A stretch of DNA of 64,000 nucleotides from Streptomyces sp. A0642 (GCF_004795105.1 NZ_SSBL01000007.1:124001-188000); one strand, 5' to 3'. Shown: positions 51,163-60,329, counted from the first letter of the stretch. Numbers and translations are program-made. The notes: generated by a model from the sequence alone, not told the origin.

Positions 51163-52311
51163 TCAAGCCTGCGCGGCGTTCCGCTCTGCCACGAGGGCCA
51201 TGTGCCCCGCGATCCTCTCCACACACCTGGCCTCCGCGAGGGAGAACGACGGCCGCACCCCGGTGCGCAGAAGTGTGACCGCGCCGCGCGCCGGCGGTTC
51301 GCCGACCGGCGCGGTGAGCGCGACGCTCAGCAGGGAGGCCACATCGGCTCGTCCCATCAGCGACGCTCCCCCGCTGTCGAGGCCGAAGCGGCCCCGGTCC
51401 TCCGCCAAACCGTCCAGGACGGCCGAAGCGGCGCCCACGACCTCGACGACGACCGGGCAGGCCGCCGGATCCTGTTGGGCGATCTCCTTCTCCAGCCCCG
51501 GGTCGTCGGTCCCCTCGGGGCCGCTGACGTGGCGGGTCAGCACACCGTCCCGCAGAAGATCCAGGACCGCCCAGTCCGCGAGTTCTTCCCGGAGCGCGCT
51601 CGTCGCGGCCCGGAGCGCGGTGTCGGGCCCGTCCGCCGCCGCCCCGAGCAGGACGCCGCTCGTGCGGTCCAGCAGATCCATGAGCATGGCCTCCCGTGCC
51701 GCGACGGAGGCGCTCGCCGCCGTCGCCGGGGCGGGCCGGTCGCCCGCAGACCATGCGTGGTCGGACGTCGGCCACAGGACCACCAGGACGGCCGGGTCGC
51801 TCTCGCCGGGCAGGTGCGCCTCACTGAGGGTGACGCGCACCCGGCCGCCCGTGCGTTGCGCGAGATGCGCCGCGAGGCTGCGGCTGCCCTCCCCCCTGGC
51901 CACGGCGGCGGTCTGGCTGCGCAGAGCGGGCCGGTCGCCGGGGCGGAGGAACCCGCTCATCGGCCGGCCGGCCGCGTACCCGGCGGGCAGACCGGTCAGT
52001 TCCGCGGCGGCCGCGTTGACCCGGCGGACCACCGTCTCACCGTCGACGAGCGCCACGGGCACCGGCAGGTTTTCGAAGATAGCCTTGAAGAGACGTTGCT
52101 CGGCCCGGGCACCGGTGGGAGGACGCCCTCCGGACGAAGTGAATTCCTCGTACGCGGGGAGCAGGAAGTCCACTGCGTGTTCCAGTTCCACCAGCGCGGC
52201 ATCGAGCAGAACGGCAGGGTCGGATTCCTGGTTGGCCGGGGCCGCTCTCAGCTCTTCCACCCGGGCGGCGAAGTCCTCGAATGCTCGGCCGAACGCGCGC
52301 GACTGGCTCAT
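51163..52311 (-). CDS. PAS-GAF sensory protein without output domain
   Basis: 382 residues. A helical N-terminus (about 1-75) is followed by a PAS domain (about 75-190, starting IFENLPVPVALVDGETVVRR) and a GAF-like domain (about 215-380). No kinase, phosphatase, ANTAR or helix-turn-helix output is visible, so it may act through a partner. It is divergent from the GAF/ANTAR gene with only 48 bases between, suggesting one sensory unit. Confidence 0.75.
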   Translation of the reverse strand: MSQSRAFGRAFEDFAARVEELRAAPANQESDPAVLLDAALVELEHAVDFLLPAYEEFTSSGGRPPTGARAEQRLFKAIFENLPVPVALVDGETVVRRVNAAAAELTGLPAGYAAGRPMSGFLRPGDRPALRSQTAAVARGEGSRSLAAHLAQRTGGRVRVTLSEAHLPGESDPAVLVVLWPTSDHAWSAGDRPAPATAASASVAAREAMLMDLLDRTSGVLLGAAADGPDTALRAATSALREELADWAVLDLLRDGVLTRHVSGPEGTDDPGLEKEIAQQDPAACPVVVEVVGAASAVLDGLAEDRGRFGLDSGGASLMGRADVASLLSVALTAPVGEPPARGAVTLLRTGVRPSFSLAEARCVERIAGHMALVAERNAAQA

Positions 52312-52359
52312 GAGCCGAACGTATCGGATGCGACGGCCGACGGACGGAAGGCGTTCTGC

Positions 52360-53118
52360 GTGAAACGTGCCTCGGAAGTGTCCCCATCGGCCGGCCTGAG
52401 CGCCGAGTCCGCCTCCGCCGTGCGGCGGCTCGCCCAGCTGAGCGTGCAGGCGCGGGACTGCACACCGGCGTGTTGCGCGAGCACAGTGACGCTGTGGCTC
52501 GCCGACGGCGTGCACCGGACCGCCAGCACGCACCCCGACATCGACGCGCTGGCGAGCTTCGAGGAGGAGACCGGCGAGGGCCCCGACGTCGAAGCGCCGG
52601 CTTCTTCCGCCTCCGTACGGTCCGGCGATCTGGTGACCGAGACGCGGTGGCCGCGCTTCCGGTACTACGCGCTCGGAATGGGCCTGCGCACCTTTCGCGC
52701 CCTTCCCGTCCGCCGGAACGGCATGACCGCGGTGGTCGGCCTCGCCGGCTACCGGGCGGGCACGCTGCCCGCCTCGGTCGAACCGCCCGTCCGGGCACTC
52801 GCCGAGGAGTCCCTGGACGCACTCGTGCGTGATCACGGCCTCGCCTCCGTGACGGTGGAGGTCGGCCAGTTGAAGGGCGCCCTCGCGACCAGGGCTCTGG
52901 TGGACCGGGCCACCGGCATGGTGATGCGTGCCCTGGACTGCGACGCGGACCGGGCGTTCGGCATCCTGCGGAGCATTTCCCAGGGAACGAACCGGAAGCT
53001 GGACCAGATAGCCCAGGACGTCGTGGACACCGACAGCGACCTCCTGGCGCGGCGGCTGCGAGGCATCGGGCGGCGCGCCTCCCGGTCGGCGCGGGGCGGC
53101 GGACCGCCCGTCTCCTGA
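52360..53118 (+). CDS. GAF-ANTAR transcription antiterminator
   Basis: 252 residues. A GAF domain (about 15-165) precedes an ANTAR domain (about 170-225) beginning KGALATRALVDRATGMVMRA, with ATGMVM at the usual place, followed by DRAFGILRSISQGTNRKL. ANTAR proteins bind paired RNA hairpins and prevent termination. GTG start at 52360 behind GGAAGG. Divergent from the PAS-GAF gene. Confidence 0.85.
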   Translation: MKRASEVSPSAGLSAESASAVRRLAQLSVQARDCTPACCASTVTLWLADGVHRTASTHPDIDALASFEEETGEGPDVEAPASSASVRSGDLVTETRWPRFRYYALGMGLRTFRALPVRRNGMTAVVGLAGYRAGTLPASVEPPVRALAEESLDALVRDHGLASVTVEVGQLKGALATRALVDRATGMVMRALDCDADRAFGILRSISQGTNRKLDQIAQDVVDTDSDLLARRLRGIGRRASRSARGGGPPVS

Positions 53119-53242
53119 GGGGCCCCGCCTCCGGAGAGGGGACGGCACGTTTGGCTCGCGCTCCTGGGGAACCCTCCCCACCATCGCACGCCCGGCGCAT
53201 CCGGCCGACGCGTGAACCGGTCATCGAGGAAGGAACCGCACC

Positions 53243-54130
53243 ATGAGCGCGAGCGAGCGCCCCCACAACCCCACCGAGCGCTACCCGCAGCCCGACTTCC
53301 CGCAGCAGGAGCAGGAACACCCGGGCTGGACCGGGCCCATGGACCCTCCGCCCGATCACGGCGAGGACTCCTACCGCGGCCATGGGCTCCTCACCGACCG
53401 CAAGGCGGTCGTCACCGGAGGCGACTCCGGCATCGGGCGGGCGGTGGCCCTCGCCTTCGCGCGGGAGGGTGCCGACGTCCTGTTCACCTATCTCGAGCCG
53501 GAGAAGGACGAGGCACAGCAGACCTCGGAGCTGATCGAGAAGGCCGGCCGGAAGGCCGTGGCCGTGGCGTGCGACATCCGGGACGAGAAGCAGTGCCGCG
53601 CGCTGATCGGGCGCGCGGTGAACGAGTTCGGGAGGATCGACGTCCTCGTCAACAACGCTGCCTACCAGATGTCGCAGCCGGACGGCATCTCGGCCATCTC
53701 CACCGAGCAGTTCGACCGCGTCGTGCGCACCAATCTCTACGGGATGTTCTGGCTCTGCAAGATGGCCCTCCCGCACATCCCGCCGGGTGGCTCCATCATC
53801 AACACGACGTCCGTCCAGGCGTACAAGCCGAGCCCGCACCTGCTCGACTACGCCATGACCAAGGGCGCGATCGTGACGTTCACCCAGGGCCTGGCGCAGA
53901 TGCTCGCGCCCGAGGGCGTCCGGGTCAACGCCGTGGCGCCCGGTCCCGTATGGACACCGCTGATCCCCGCGACCATGCCCGACACCAAGGAGTTCGGGAA
54001 GCAGAGCCCGCTGGGCCGCCCGGCGCAGCCCGCCGAAATGGCCCCGGCCTATGTGTTCCTGGCTTCCGAGAACGCCGGGTACATCACCGGCGAGATCCTC
54101 AACGCGACCGGCGGGACTCCCCTGCCGTAG
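53243..54130 (+). CDS. Short-chain dehydrogenase/reductase, YghA-like
   Basis: 295 residues. An N-terminal extension of about 45 residues rich in Pro/Gln/His precedes the Rossmann core: AVVTGGDSGIGRAVALAFAR, NNAAYQ, catalytic Ser in GGSIINTTSVQAY, and YAMTKGA with the Tyr and Lys. This extended SDR type is common in bacterial stress regulons. NADP(H) is likely. ATG behind GAGGAAGGA. Confidence 0.88.
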   Translation: MSASERPHNPTERYPQPDFPQQEQEHPGWTGPMDPPPDHGEDSYRGHGLLTDRKAVVTGGDSGIGRAVALAFAREGADVLFTYLEPEKDEAQQTSELIEKAGRKAVAVACDIRDEKQCRALIGRAVNEFGRIDVLVNNAAYQMSQPDGISAISTEQFDRVVRTNLYGMFWLCKMALPHIPPGGSIINTTSVQAYKPSPHLLDYAMTKGAIVTFTQGLAQMLAPEGVRVNAVAPGPVWTPLIPATMPDTKEFGKQSPLGRPAQPAEMAPAYVFLASENAGYITGEILNATGGTPLP

Positions 54131-54194
54131 CACCGTGAAACCCCCGGGCCGGACTCGGCCGATTGGCCGGGGCGGCTGCGGGAAGGCGTCACGC

Positions 54195-55664
54195 ATGCAG
54201 ATGAATCATGAGGAAGCGCCCGTTCTCGATGCCCTGGCCGCGTACCACAAGCGTGACGAGCTGGGATTCTCGCCGCCTGGGCACAAGCAGGCGCGCGGTG
54301 CGGCGCCGGAGGTCAGGGCCGTGCTCGGGGACGCTGTGTTCCTCGGGGACGTACTGGCCAGTGGCGGCCTCGACGAGCGACGGATGAAGTCGCGGGTGCT
54401 GCAGCGTGCGGAGGGCCTGATGGCCGACGCCGTCCACGCCGACCACGCCTTCTTCTCCACGTGCGGCAGCTCGCTCTCGGTCAAGGCCGCCATGCTGAGC
54501 GTCGCCTCTCATGGGGAGAAGATCCTGGTGGGAAGGGATGCGCACAAGTCCGTGATCTCGGGGCTCATCCTGTCCGGCGTCGAGCCGGTATGGATCGAGC
54601 CCCGATGGGACGCGGAGCGTCACCTCGCCCATCCGCCGGCGGCCGCCGACTTCGAGAAGGCCTTCTCGGAACATCCGGACGCCAAGGGCGCTCTGGTGAC
54701 CAGCCCTACGCCGTACGGCAGTACCGCCGACCTGCGCGCCATCGCGGACGTGTGTCACGCGCGCTCGCGCCCCCTGGTGGTCGACGAGGCCTGGGGGGCC
54801 CATCTTCCCTTCCACCCCGACCTCCCGACGTGGGCGATGGACGCGGGCGCCGATGTCTGCGTCACCAGCATCCACAAGATGGGCAGCGGACTGGAGCAGG
54901 GCTCCGTCTTCCACTTGCAGGGAGACCTGATCGACCATGACACCCTGGCGTCGCGAGCCGACCTCCTGGGGACGACGAGCCCTTCCGTCCTGCTGTACGC
55001 GGGTATCGACGGCTGGCGCCGCCAGATGATGCTGGACGGTCATGCGCTGCTGTCCCGCGCGCTCGACCTGGCGGGCTCGGTGCGCCGGCAGATCGAGGAG
55101 ATCGACGGCATGCACGTCAATGACCGGGCCGACTTCTGCGGGCCGGGCGCCGCGACCGGGTTCGATCCCCTGCCCGTCGTCATCGACATCGGCGAACTCG
55201 GGGTCACCGGATACCGTGCGGCCGACTGGCTGCGCGGCCAGCACCAGGTCGACGCCCACCTGATGGACCACCGCCGGGTCAGCGCCCAGCTCACGCACGC
55301 CGACGACGGCGCCACGACGGGGCGCCTCCTGACGGCCCTGCGCGACTTCGCCCGCCGGGCGCCGTCGCTGCCCCGGGGCCCGGAGGTAGCGGTACCCGCG
55401 CCGTCGGAGCTGCGGATGGCGCAGGTGCGACTGCCTCGTGACGCGTACTTCGCGCCGACGGAGGACGTTCCCGTCGAGGAGGCGGCCGGGCGGATCTCCG
55501 CGGAGATGGTGACCCCCTACCCTCCGGGCATCCCGGCGGTACTGCCCGGCGAGCAGCTGACCGAGCCGGTCCTGCGCTACCTCAGGTCGGGCCTCGCCGC
55601 CGGAATGAACCTGCCCGACCCGGCGGACCCCGAACTGAACACCGTCCGGGTCTGCGCCGAGTGA
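54195..55664 (+). CDS. PLP-dependent Orn/Lys/Arg decarboxylase family enzyme
   Basis: 489 residues, the length of the short (Bacillus SpeA-like) branch without the N-terminal wing domain. DELGFSPPGHKQARGAAPEV at the start, STCGSSLSVKAAMLSVASHG for phosphate binding, VVDEAWGAHLPFHPDLP with the PLP Asp, and VTSIHKMGSGLEQGS with the Schiff-base Lys are all visible. It decarboxylates a basic amino acid to a polyamine precursor such as cadaverine or agmatine. It lies 64 bases after the SDR gene. Confidence 0.88.
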   Translation: MQMNHEEAPVLDALAAYHKRDELGFSPPGHKQARGAAPEVRAVLGDAVFLGDVLASGGLDERRMKSRVLQRAEGLMADAVHADHAFFSTCGSSLSVKAAMLSVASHGEKILVGRDAHKSVISGLILSGVEPVWIEPRWDAERHLAHPPAAADFEKAFSEHPDAKGALVTSPTPYGSTADLRAIADVCHARSRPLVVDEAWGAHLPFHPDLPTWAMDAGADVCVTSIHKMGSGLEQGSVFHLQGDLIDHDTLASRADLLGTTSPSVLLYAGIDGWRRQMMLDGHALLSRALDLAGSVRRQIEEIDGMHVNDRADFCGPGAATGFDPLPVVIDIGELGVTGYRAADWLRGQHQVDAHLMDHRRVSAQLTHADDGATTGRLLTALRDFARRAPSLPRGPEVAVPAPSELRMAQVRLPRDAYFAPTEDVPVEEAAGRISAEMVTPYPPGIPAVLPGEQLTEPVLRYLRSGLAAGMNLPDPADPELNTVRVCAE

Positions 55665-55683
55665 GAAGGCGGCCCCGGGCGCG

Positions 55684-56646
55684 TCAGAGGCGCCAGTCCG
55701 CGAGCATCCGCTCCCCGAGGCGGTCCTCCAGGAAGCCGGTCGTGTTGATCCCGAACACCACGTCCGACTCCAGGTGGGGCTCGTCGTCCAGGAGTCCGCG
55801 GACGACGTCGTGGCGGACCACCTGTTCGTGCACCGCGTCCGCCTCGACGTGTTCGGTGTAGAAGAACTCCGCCGCGGGACCGGCTCCGGCGCGCTTCATC
55901 GCCTCGGCCAGACGCCGGGAAGCGGGCGACGAGGTGATCTCCACCGCTGCGAAATGCCCGACCAGCGCGCCGCGCAGCCGGCGGTGCAGGCCGAACAGCG
56001 ACATCAGGTTGACCAGGGCCAGCATCTCGGGGTGCCCGTCGTCCAGATAGTGGCCGTACGCCGTCTCCAGCCCCAGATCGGTCATGAGATCGGCGAACAA
56101 CTGGGCATGCACCTGTTCCGGCCGTCCGGCGCCGAACTCGTCGTACTCGACCGCCGCCATGCCCGCCTTCGCGCGGCCGCTGAGCCGGGGCAGCACCCAG
56201 GCGTGCGGATCCGCTTCCTTCAAGTGGTACAACGACCGCTGGACCGCGTAGGAACGGAGCGCACCGAGATCGCCCCGCTCCTGGAGCACGTACGACAGCC
56301 CCGTCCCCTGGACCGGTTCCACCAGGAGGTCTTCCAGTACCTCGGCCAGACCTGCGGTGGCGGGCACATCCGCTCTCAACGCCGACTCGAAGCGCCGCTC
56401 GAGAGCGCCGCGTACCTCAAGCAGCGCCGGATCCCACTCGCTCGCCGGGTCCACCTCCGCGAAGCCGCGGTAGTGGAGCTCGTAGCAGATGTACAACGCC
56501 AGCTGCAGGTCGTCGCCATAGGGATCGGCCACGGCCGCCGACCCCACGGCCGGCAGCTTCCCGGTCCCGCGCAGGTGGGCGAGGACGCCCGCCGACAGGT
56601 CGCCGCGGCTCCGCGGAAGCGGAGGTCCGTCCTGCACGCCGCTCAT
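55684..56646 (-). CDS. Haem-oxygenase-like diiron protein (iron-containing redox enzyme family)
   Basis: 320 residues, all helical. Candidate diiron ligands are spread over the helices as in haem-oxygenase-like diiron oxygenases: YELHYRGFAEVDP near 54, AAVEYDEFGAGRPEQVHAQL near 163-182, and FFYTEHVEADAVHEQVVRHD near 262. These enzymes activate oxygen for N-oxygenation or C-C cleavage; the substrate is unknown. It is convergent with the decarboxylase gene. A shared 14-mer and a hairpin lie in its upstream region. Confidence 0.75.
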   Translation of the reverse strand: MSGVQDGPPLPRSRGDLSAGVLAHLRGTGKLPAVGSAAVADPYGDDLQLALYICYELHYRGFAEVDPASEWDPALLEVRGALERRFESALRADVPATAGLAEVLEDLLVEPVQGTGLSYVLQERGDLGALRSYAVQRSLYHLKEADPHAWVLPRLSGRAKAGMAAVEYDEFGAGRPEQVHAQLFADLMTDLGLETAYGHYLDDGHPEMLALVNLMSLFGLHRRLRGALVGHFAAVEITSSPASRRLAEAMKRAGAGPAAEFFYTEHVEADAVHEQVVRHDVVRGLLDDEPHLESDVVFGINTTGFLEDRLGERMLADWRL

Positions 56647-56808
56647 GAATCCCTCCTCGGAAGTCCGTGAGAAAAGCCCGCCGCCGCGCCGAGTGCGCAG
56701 GGCGTCGTTCCCTCAGGGCATTCCCGTACCCGGGAGTGCGCGCGCCAAGCCAGGCCCCGACGCGCCGCGGTGGAACGGTCCGGTCATCGGCGGGCGGGCC
56801 GCGGCCCA

Positions 56809-56822
56809 CTCCACGCTACCCA
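56809..56822 (-). promoter_or_regulatory. Shared upstream motif, copy 1
   Basis: On the minus strand this reads TGGGTAGCGTGGAG, identical to 62871-62884 upstream of the glutamine amidotransferase gene. GGGTAG resembles a SigB-type -10, but no good GNNT is found 14-16 bases before it. Confidence 0.35.
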
Positions 56823-56828
56823 CGGGGT

Positions 56829-56861
56829 GGACCCGTCGCCCGGCGGGCGGGCGACGGGTCC
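56829..56861. terminator. Perfect 14-bp GC-rich hairpin
   Basis: GGACCCGTCGCCCG (56829-56842) pairs perfectly with CGGGCGACGGGTCC (56848-56861) around five bases. It stands 183 bases upstream of the diiron protein gene start, with no gene ending nearby, so it may end transcripts from upstream or act as a regulatory structure. Confidence 0.55.
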
Positions 56862-56914
56862 TAAACGCCTAGGCCTTGGCGGGGTCGGAGGCGCCCCGCT
56901 CGAAACGGCGCGAC

Positions 56915-56971
56915 GCATTCACGAACGCACAAGGAATTCACGAACGCGCGACGAATTCACGCCGACGCGAC
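56915..56971. repeat. Three tandem 19-bp direct repeats
   Basis: Units begin at 56915, 56934 and 56953, each with the pattern (G)NATTCACGAACGCRCRAC; the third is diverged in the middle (GCCGACGC). The exact 19-bp period resembles an operator or iteron array. The surrounding 56862-57192 holds no supportable gene, although an open frame (56876-57109) runs through the array. Confidence 0.7.
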
Positions 56972-57192
56972 GGAAGGCAGAACGCAGACTGCCTCGTGCA
57001 CACCGACGAACAGGTCGTACGCGCCGCGGCCCCGGGAGTGCCCGCACCGGAAACGTTGCGCCGGCTCATCCATTCCCTGGTCGGAAGTCGGAATGCACCG
57101 GACTCCTGACGACGCGGCATGCATGCGCGAGGAGAGAATCCACAGCACGTGAATTCTTCGGCGCTCTCCCGGGGCGGCGACCTGTGTGACAG

Positions 57193-57348
57193 CTACCAGT
57201 AATGCCGACGGCCGCCCACAGCGTGGCCTACGGCTCCGAGCACCCAGAGAACGGCCCCGATGACCAACAGAATGATTCCGATGGTCCAGAGGATCGAAAT
57301 CCCGGCGATCAATCCGATGATGAGCAATATGACGCCTAGAACGATCAT
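57193..57348 (-). CDS. DUF6131-type small membrane protein
   Basis: 51 residues: almost entirely two hydrophobic helices (MIVLGVILLIIGLIAGISI and IGIILLVIGAVLWVLGAVGH) and a basic tail GGRRHYW. Widespread in actinobacteria and often stress-induced; function unknown. The ATG at 57348 follows GGAGG and is preferred to starts at 57360 and 57375. Confidence 0.75.
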   Translation of the reverse strand: MIVLGVILLIIGLIAGISILWTIGIILLVIGAVLWVLGAVGHAVGGRRHYW

Positions 57349-57411
57349 GACGCCCTCCATTCGGCTCTCCAGCACATATTCATGCTAGTTGCCCTGTGAG
57401 CCAAAAGCTTG

Positions 57412-57693
57412 TCAGGGAACGGCCCGGGTGCCCGGTCGAGCTGCGGCGGGCCTCACCGCCCTCCGGCGGGAGCGCGCTCTTGCAGGCGAGCAGGGCCGCC
57501 CATCGCGCGAGGAGAGCAGCTGATCGACGGCGGCTGCGGTGGCCGGCGCCCCGTAGGGGTAGCCGAGCCCCCCGGTGTCGCCGGAGCCCACGCGCACCAG
57601 AACCGGCGTGGTCGAGTCCCAGGCCGGCATGCTGTCGCCTTCCGGCGCGTCGGTGGGCCCCGTGCAGGCCGCGGCGCCGACCCGTTCGATCAG
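57412..57693 (-). pseudogene. N-terminal fragment of an enolase-superfamily (mandelate racemase/muconate lactonizing) gene
   Basis: Reading from 57693 the frame gives LIERVGAAACTGPTDAPEGD, then MPAWDSTTPVLVRVGSGDTG and GLGYPYGAPATAAAVDQLL. This is the capping-domain start of MR/MLE enzymes (PTDAPE-DGTLAWDSTTLVLV). The normal initiator position is CTG with an in-frame TGA just upstream, and homology ends at about 57515, with no barrel domain. The gene is therefore a short decayed remnant. Confidence 0.6.
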
Positions 57694-57721
57694 GGGGCGT
57701 TCCCGTCACCCGGACCGGGAG

Positions 57722-59551
57722 TCACCTGCCCCCGGCCCCCTGCCCGCCGTCAGGGCCGTCCTTCTTGTGATGCCCCGGCAGCATCTCTTGCACCTTGGCC
57801 TTGAGTCCCTGACGCATCACCGCTCCTCGGTCGCTGTCGCCCTTGATGAGGGAGAGGGCCGCCGCCTCGATCTGGTCGAGACCGGCGTGCGGCGGGATCG
57901 GGGGCACGGCGGGGTCGGTCCGGAAATCGATGACGAACGGCCGGTCGCAGCCCAGGGCCCGGTGCCAGGCCGACTCGACCTCGCCGGGCTTCTCGACCCG
58001 CATGCCGTCGAGGCCCACGGAGCGGGCGAAATCGGCGTAGCGCACATCGGGCAGGGACTGCGAGGGCAGGAACTGCGGGGCCCCCGACATGGCGCGCATC
58101 TCCCAGGTGACCTGGTTGAGGTCCTCGTTGTTGAGGACCGCGACGACCAGCCGCGGGTCCTGCCACTCGTGCCAGTACTTGGCGACGGTGATGAGTTCGG
58201 CCATGCCGTTCATCTGCATGGCTCCGTCGCCGACGATCGCGATGGCCGGCCGGTCCGGGTGGGCGAACTTGGCTCCGATGACGTAGGGCACGCCGGGGCC
58301 CATGGTCGCCAGCGTGCCGGAGAGCGAGCCCCGCATGCCGCCGCGGAACCGCAGGTGGCGGGCGTACCAGTTGGCTGCCGACCCGGAGTCCGCGGCCACC
58401 ATCGCCTGGTCCGGCAGAAGGGCGTCGAGCGCGTGGACGACGTACTCGGGGTTGACGGGGTCCGCCTCCACGGCGGCTCGCCGCTGCATGACCTCCCACC
58501 ACTGAGCGGTGTCCTTCTCGATCTTCTTCCGCCAGCCGCCGTGCTTCTTGCGTTTGAGGTGCGGCAGCAGCGCGTCGAGCGTCGCGCGTGCGTCGCCGAC
58601 CAGGTTGACCTCGAACGGGTAGCGCAGACCGATCATGAACGGGTCGATGTCGATCTGCACCGCACGGGCCTGATCGAACTCCGGCAGGAACTGCGTGTAC
58701 GGGAAGCTGGAGCCGATCACCAGCAGCGTCTCGCAGTCCCGCATCATCTCGTACGAGGGCCGGGTTCCGAGCAGACCGATGGAGCCGGTCACGTACGGCA
58801 GTTCGTCGGAGAGTACATCCTTGCCGAGCAGCGCCTTCGCGACTCCGGCGCCCAGGACGTCGGCGACCCCTTCGACCTCGGCCCGTGCCCCGCGAGCGCC
58901 CTGCCCGATGAGGATCGCGACCTTCTCCCCCGCGTTCAGCACCTCGGCGGCCCTGACGATCTCTTCCCGGGCGGGCACGGGGGCCGAAATGCCGACGCCG
59001 AGGCTGGAGGGGACCATCTTGAAGGCGTGCGTCGGCGGTGAGTAGTCCAGTTCCTGGACGTCCGCGGGGATGATCACCGCGGTCACGGTCCGCTTGGCGT
59101 ACGCGGTGCGCATGGCCCGGTCGATCACGTTGGGCAGTTGTTCGGGAACGGTGACCATTTCGCAGAATTCGGACGCGACGTCCTTGTACAGGCTCAGCAG
59201 GTCGACCTCCTGCTGGTAGGAACCGCCCATGGCGCTGCGATGGGTCTGCCCCACGATCGCGACCACTGGAACGTGGTCCAGTTTCGCGTCGTACAGGCCG
59301 TTGAGCAGGTGGATCGCCCCGGGGCCCGAGGTGGCGGCGCAGACGCCGGCCCTGCCGGAGAACTTCGCGTAGCCGACGGCTTGGAACGCGGCCATCTCCT
59401 CGTGCCGAGCCTGGACGAACTTCGGCTGGTTCTCCGCCCTCCCCCATGCGGCGAGGAGGCCGTTGATCCCGTCACCGGCATAGGCGAAAACGTGGTCGAC
59501 GTCCCACTCGCGCAGGCGCTGCAGGACGTAGTCGGAGACTTTGGTCGCCAT
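57722..59551 (-). CDS. Thiamine-diphosphate-dependent enzyme, pyruvate oxidase-like
   Basis: 609 residues with the three-domain order of the PoxB/acetolactate synthase family. The PYR domain holds VFAYAGDGINGLLAAWGRAE and the catalytic Glu in VQARHEEMAAFQAVGYAKFS; the central Rossmann domain has AILIGQGARGARAEVEGVAD; the PP domain has AIVGDGAMQMNGMAELITV with the GDG...N metal motif. It probably oxidatively decarboxylates pyruvate to acetate with quinone or oxygen as acceptor. The start is 7 bases after the stop of a truncated Fe-S oxidoreductase fragment. Confidence 0.87.
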   Translation of the reverse strand: MATKVSDYVLQRLREWDVDHVFAYAGDGINGLLAAWGRAENQPKFVQARHEEMAAFQAVGYAKFSGRAGVCAATSGPGAIHLLNGLYDAKLDHVPVVAIVGQTHRSAMGGSYQQEVDLLSLYKDVASEFCEMVTVPEQLPNVIDRAMRTAYAKRTVTAVIIPADVQELDYSPPTHAFKMVPSSLGVGISAPVPAREEIVRAAEVLNAGEKVAILIGQGARGARAEVEGVADVLGAGVAKALLGKDVLSDELPYVTGSIGLLGTRPSYEMMRDCETLLVIGSSFPYTQFLPEFDQARAVQIDIDPFMIGLRYPFEVNLVGDARATLDALLPHLKRKKHGGWRKKIEKDTAQWWEVMQRRAAVEADPVNPEYVVHALDALLPDQAMVAADSGSAANWYARHLRFRGGMRGSLSGTLATMGPGVPYVIGAKFAHPDRPAIAIVGDGAMQMNGMAELITVAKYWHEWQDPRLVVAVLNNEDLNQVTWEMRAMSGAPQFLPSQSLPDVRYADFARSVGLDGMRVEKPGEVESAWHRALGCDRPFVIDFRTDPAVPPIPPHAGLDQIEAAALSLIKGDSDRGAVMRQGLKAKVQEMLPGHHKKDGPDGGQGAGGR

Positions 59552-59558
59552 GGTTCCC

Positions 59559-60006
59559 TCATCCTTTCGGTGGTGTGTACCGGCGCGCGGCCGCGTACGC
59601 GGACAGGCTGAGCGGGGCGATCGCGGCCGCTGAGACGAGCCGCCGGGCCGTGGGGGCGGGCGCGGCGGGGCGCTGGACGGCGCGCTCGGGGCGGCCGGTG
59701 GGCGGGTCCCCGTCGAGACCGAGTGCCAGGGCCTCGGCCAGGTGCATGGCCCGGCGTCCCGTCCCGCCCTGGTCGATCTGGGTGCGGCAGCTGAATCCAT
59801 CGGCCAGGACGAGGGCGTCGTCGGCGGCCTCGCGCACGGCGGGCAGAACCCCTTGCTCGCCGATCGCCCTGGACAACTCGTAGGGGCCGCGTGCGAAGCC
59901 GAAGTTCCCGGCCAGTCCGCAGCAGCCGGCGTCGACGATCTCGGCGCGAATGCCGGCGCGGCGCATCAGCGCCCGGTCCGCGTGGAAGGCGGTGACGGCG
60001 TGCTGA
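59559..60006 (-). pseudogene. C-terminal fragment of an FAD-binding/Fe-S oxidoreductase (D-lactate dehydrogenase-type)
   Basis: The readable part runs HAVTAFHADRALMRRAG, then DAGCCGLAGNFGFARGPYEL and LADGFSCRTQIDQGG, the last CCG (cysteine-rich) domain of large FAD-linked oxidases with Fe-S centres. The preceding 800 or so residues (FAD domain, ferredoxin domain, first CCG) are missing. An ATG at 59966 could give a 135-residue peptide. It ends 7 bases before the TPP enzyme start, so the remnant may now act as a translated leader. Confidence 0.65.
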
Positions 60007-60213
60007 ACATCGCGTGCCTCCTCGGTGCCCTCGGCCGGCGTCGAGACCGGCCCGGTCTCCCATGAACCCGGTACCCGAAGAGGCCGCTTTCACCGATGCC
60101 CTCGTGCCTCCGGGGCCCGATCAGCCCAGCGGAAAGCAGCGGAGGACGGCAGCCGCACCGCGGGATCACCCGAGCGCGCGGCCCGGGAAGCGTGGCCGGA
60201 CCGCCGGTGCCAT

Positions 60214-60238
60214 GTTTCGGAAGTGGCCCAGCGGTAAT
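60214..60238 (+). promoter_or_regulatory. Candidate SigB-type promoter
   Basis: GTTT, 15 bases and GGTAAT approximate the SigB-family pattern; the -10 deviates from GGGTAT. It ends 91 bases before the ATG at 60330. The rest of 60007-60329 shows no gene. Confidence 0.35.
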
Positions 60239-60329
60239 CGGGGTGTACGTACGCAGCGCGCCCCCTCGGCGGCTCCGGCCGCGTCCGACGGGCCGAGAGG
60301 GCCATGAGGCAGACCAGGAGGAGATCGCC

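Noticed and set aside
56915..56971. Possible CRISPR array
   Set aside because: The three repeats are directly adjacent with no spacers, and no cas genes are present.
56770..57189. 139-codon frame across the 19-bp repeats
   Set aside because: Composition is unlike neighbouring proteins, and it includes the perfect hairpin and the repeat array; no ribosome binding site.
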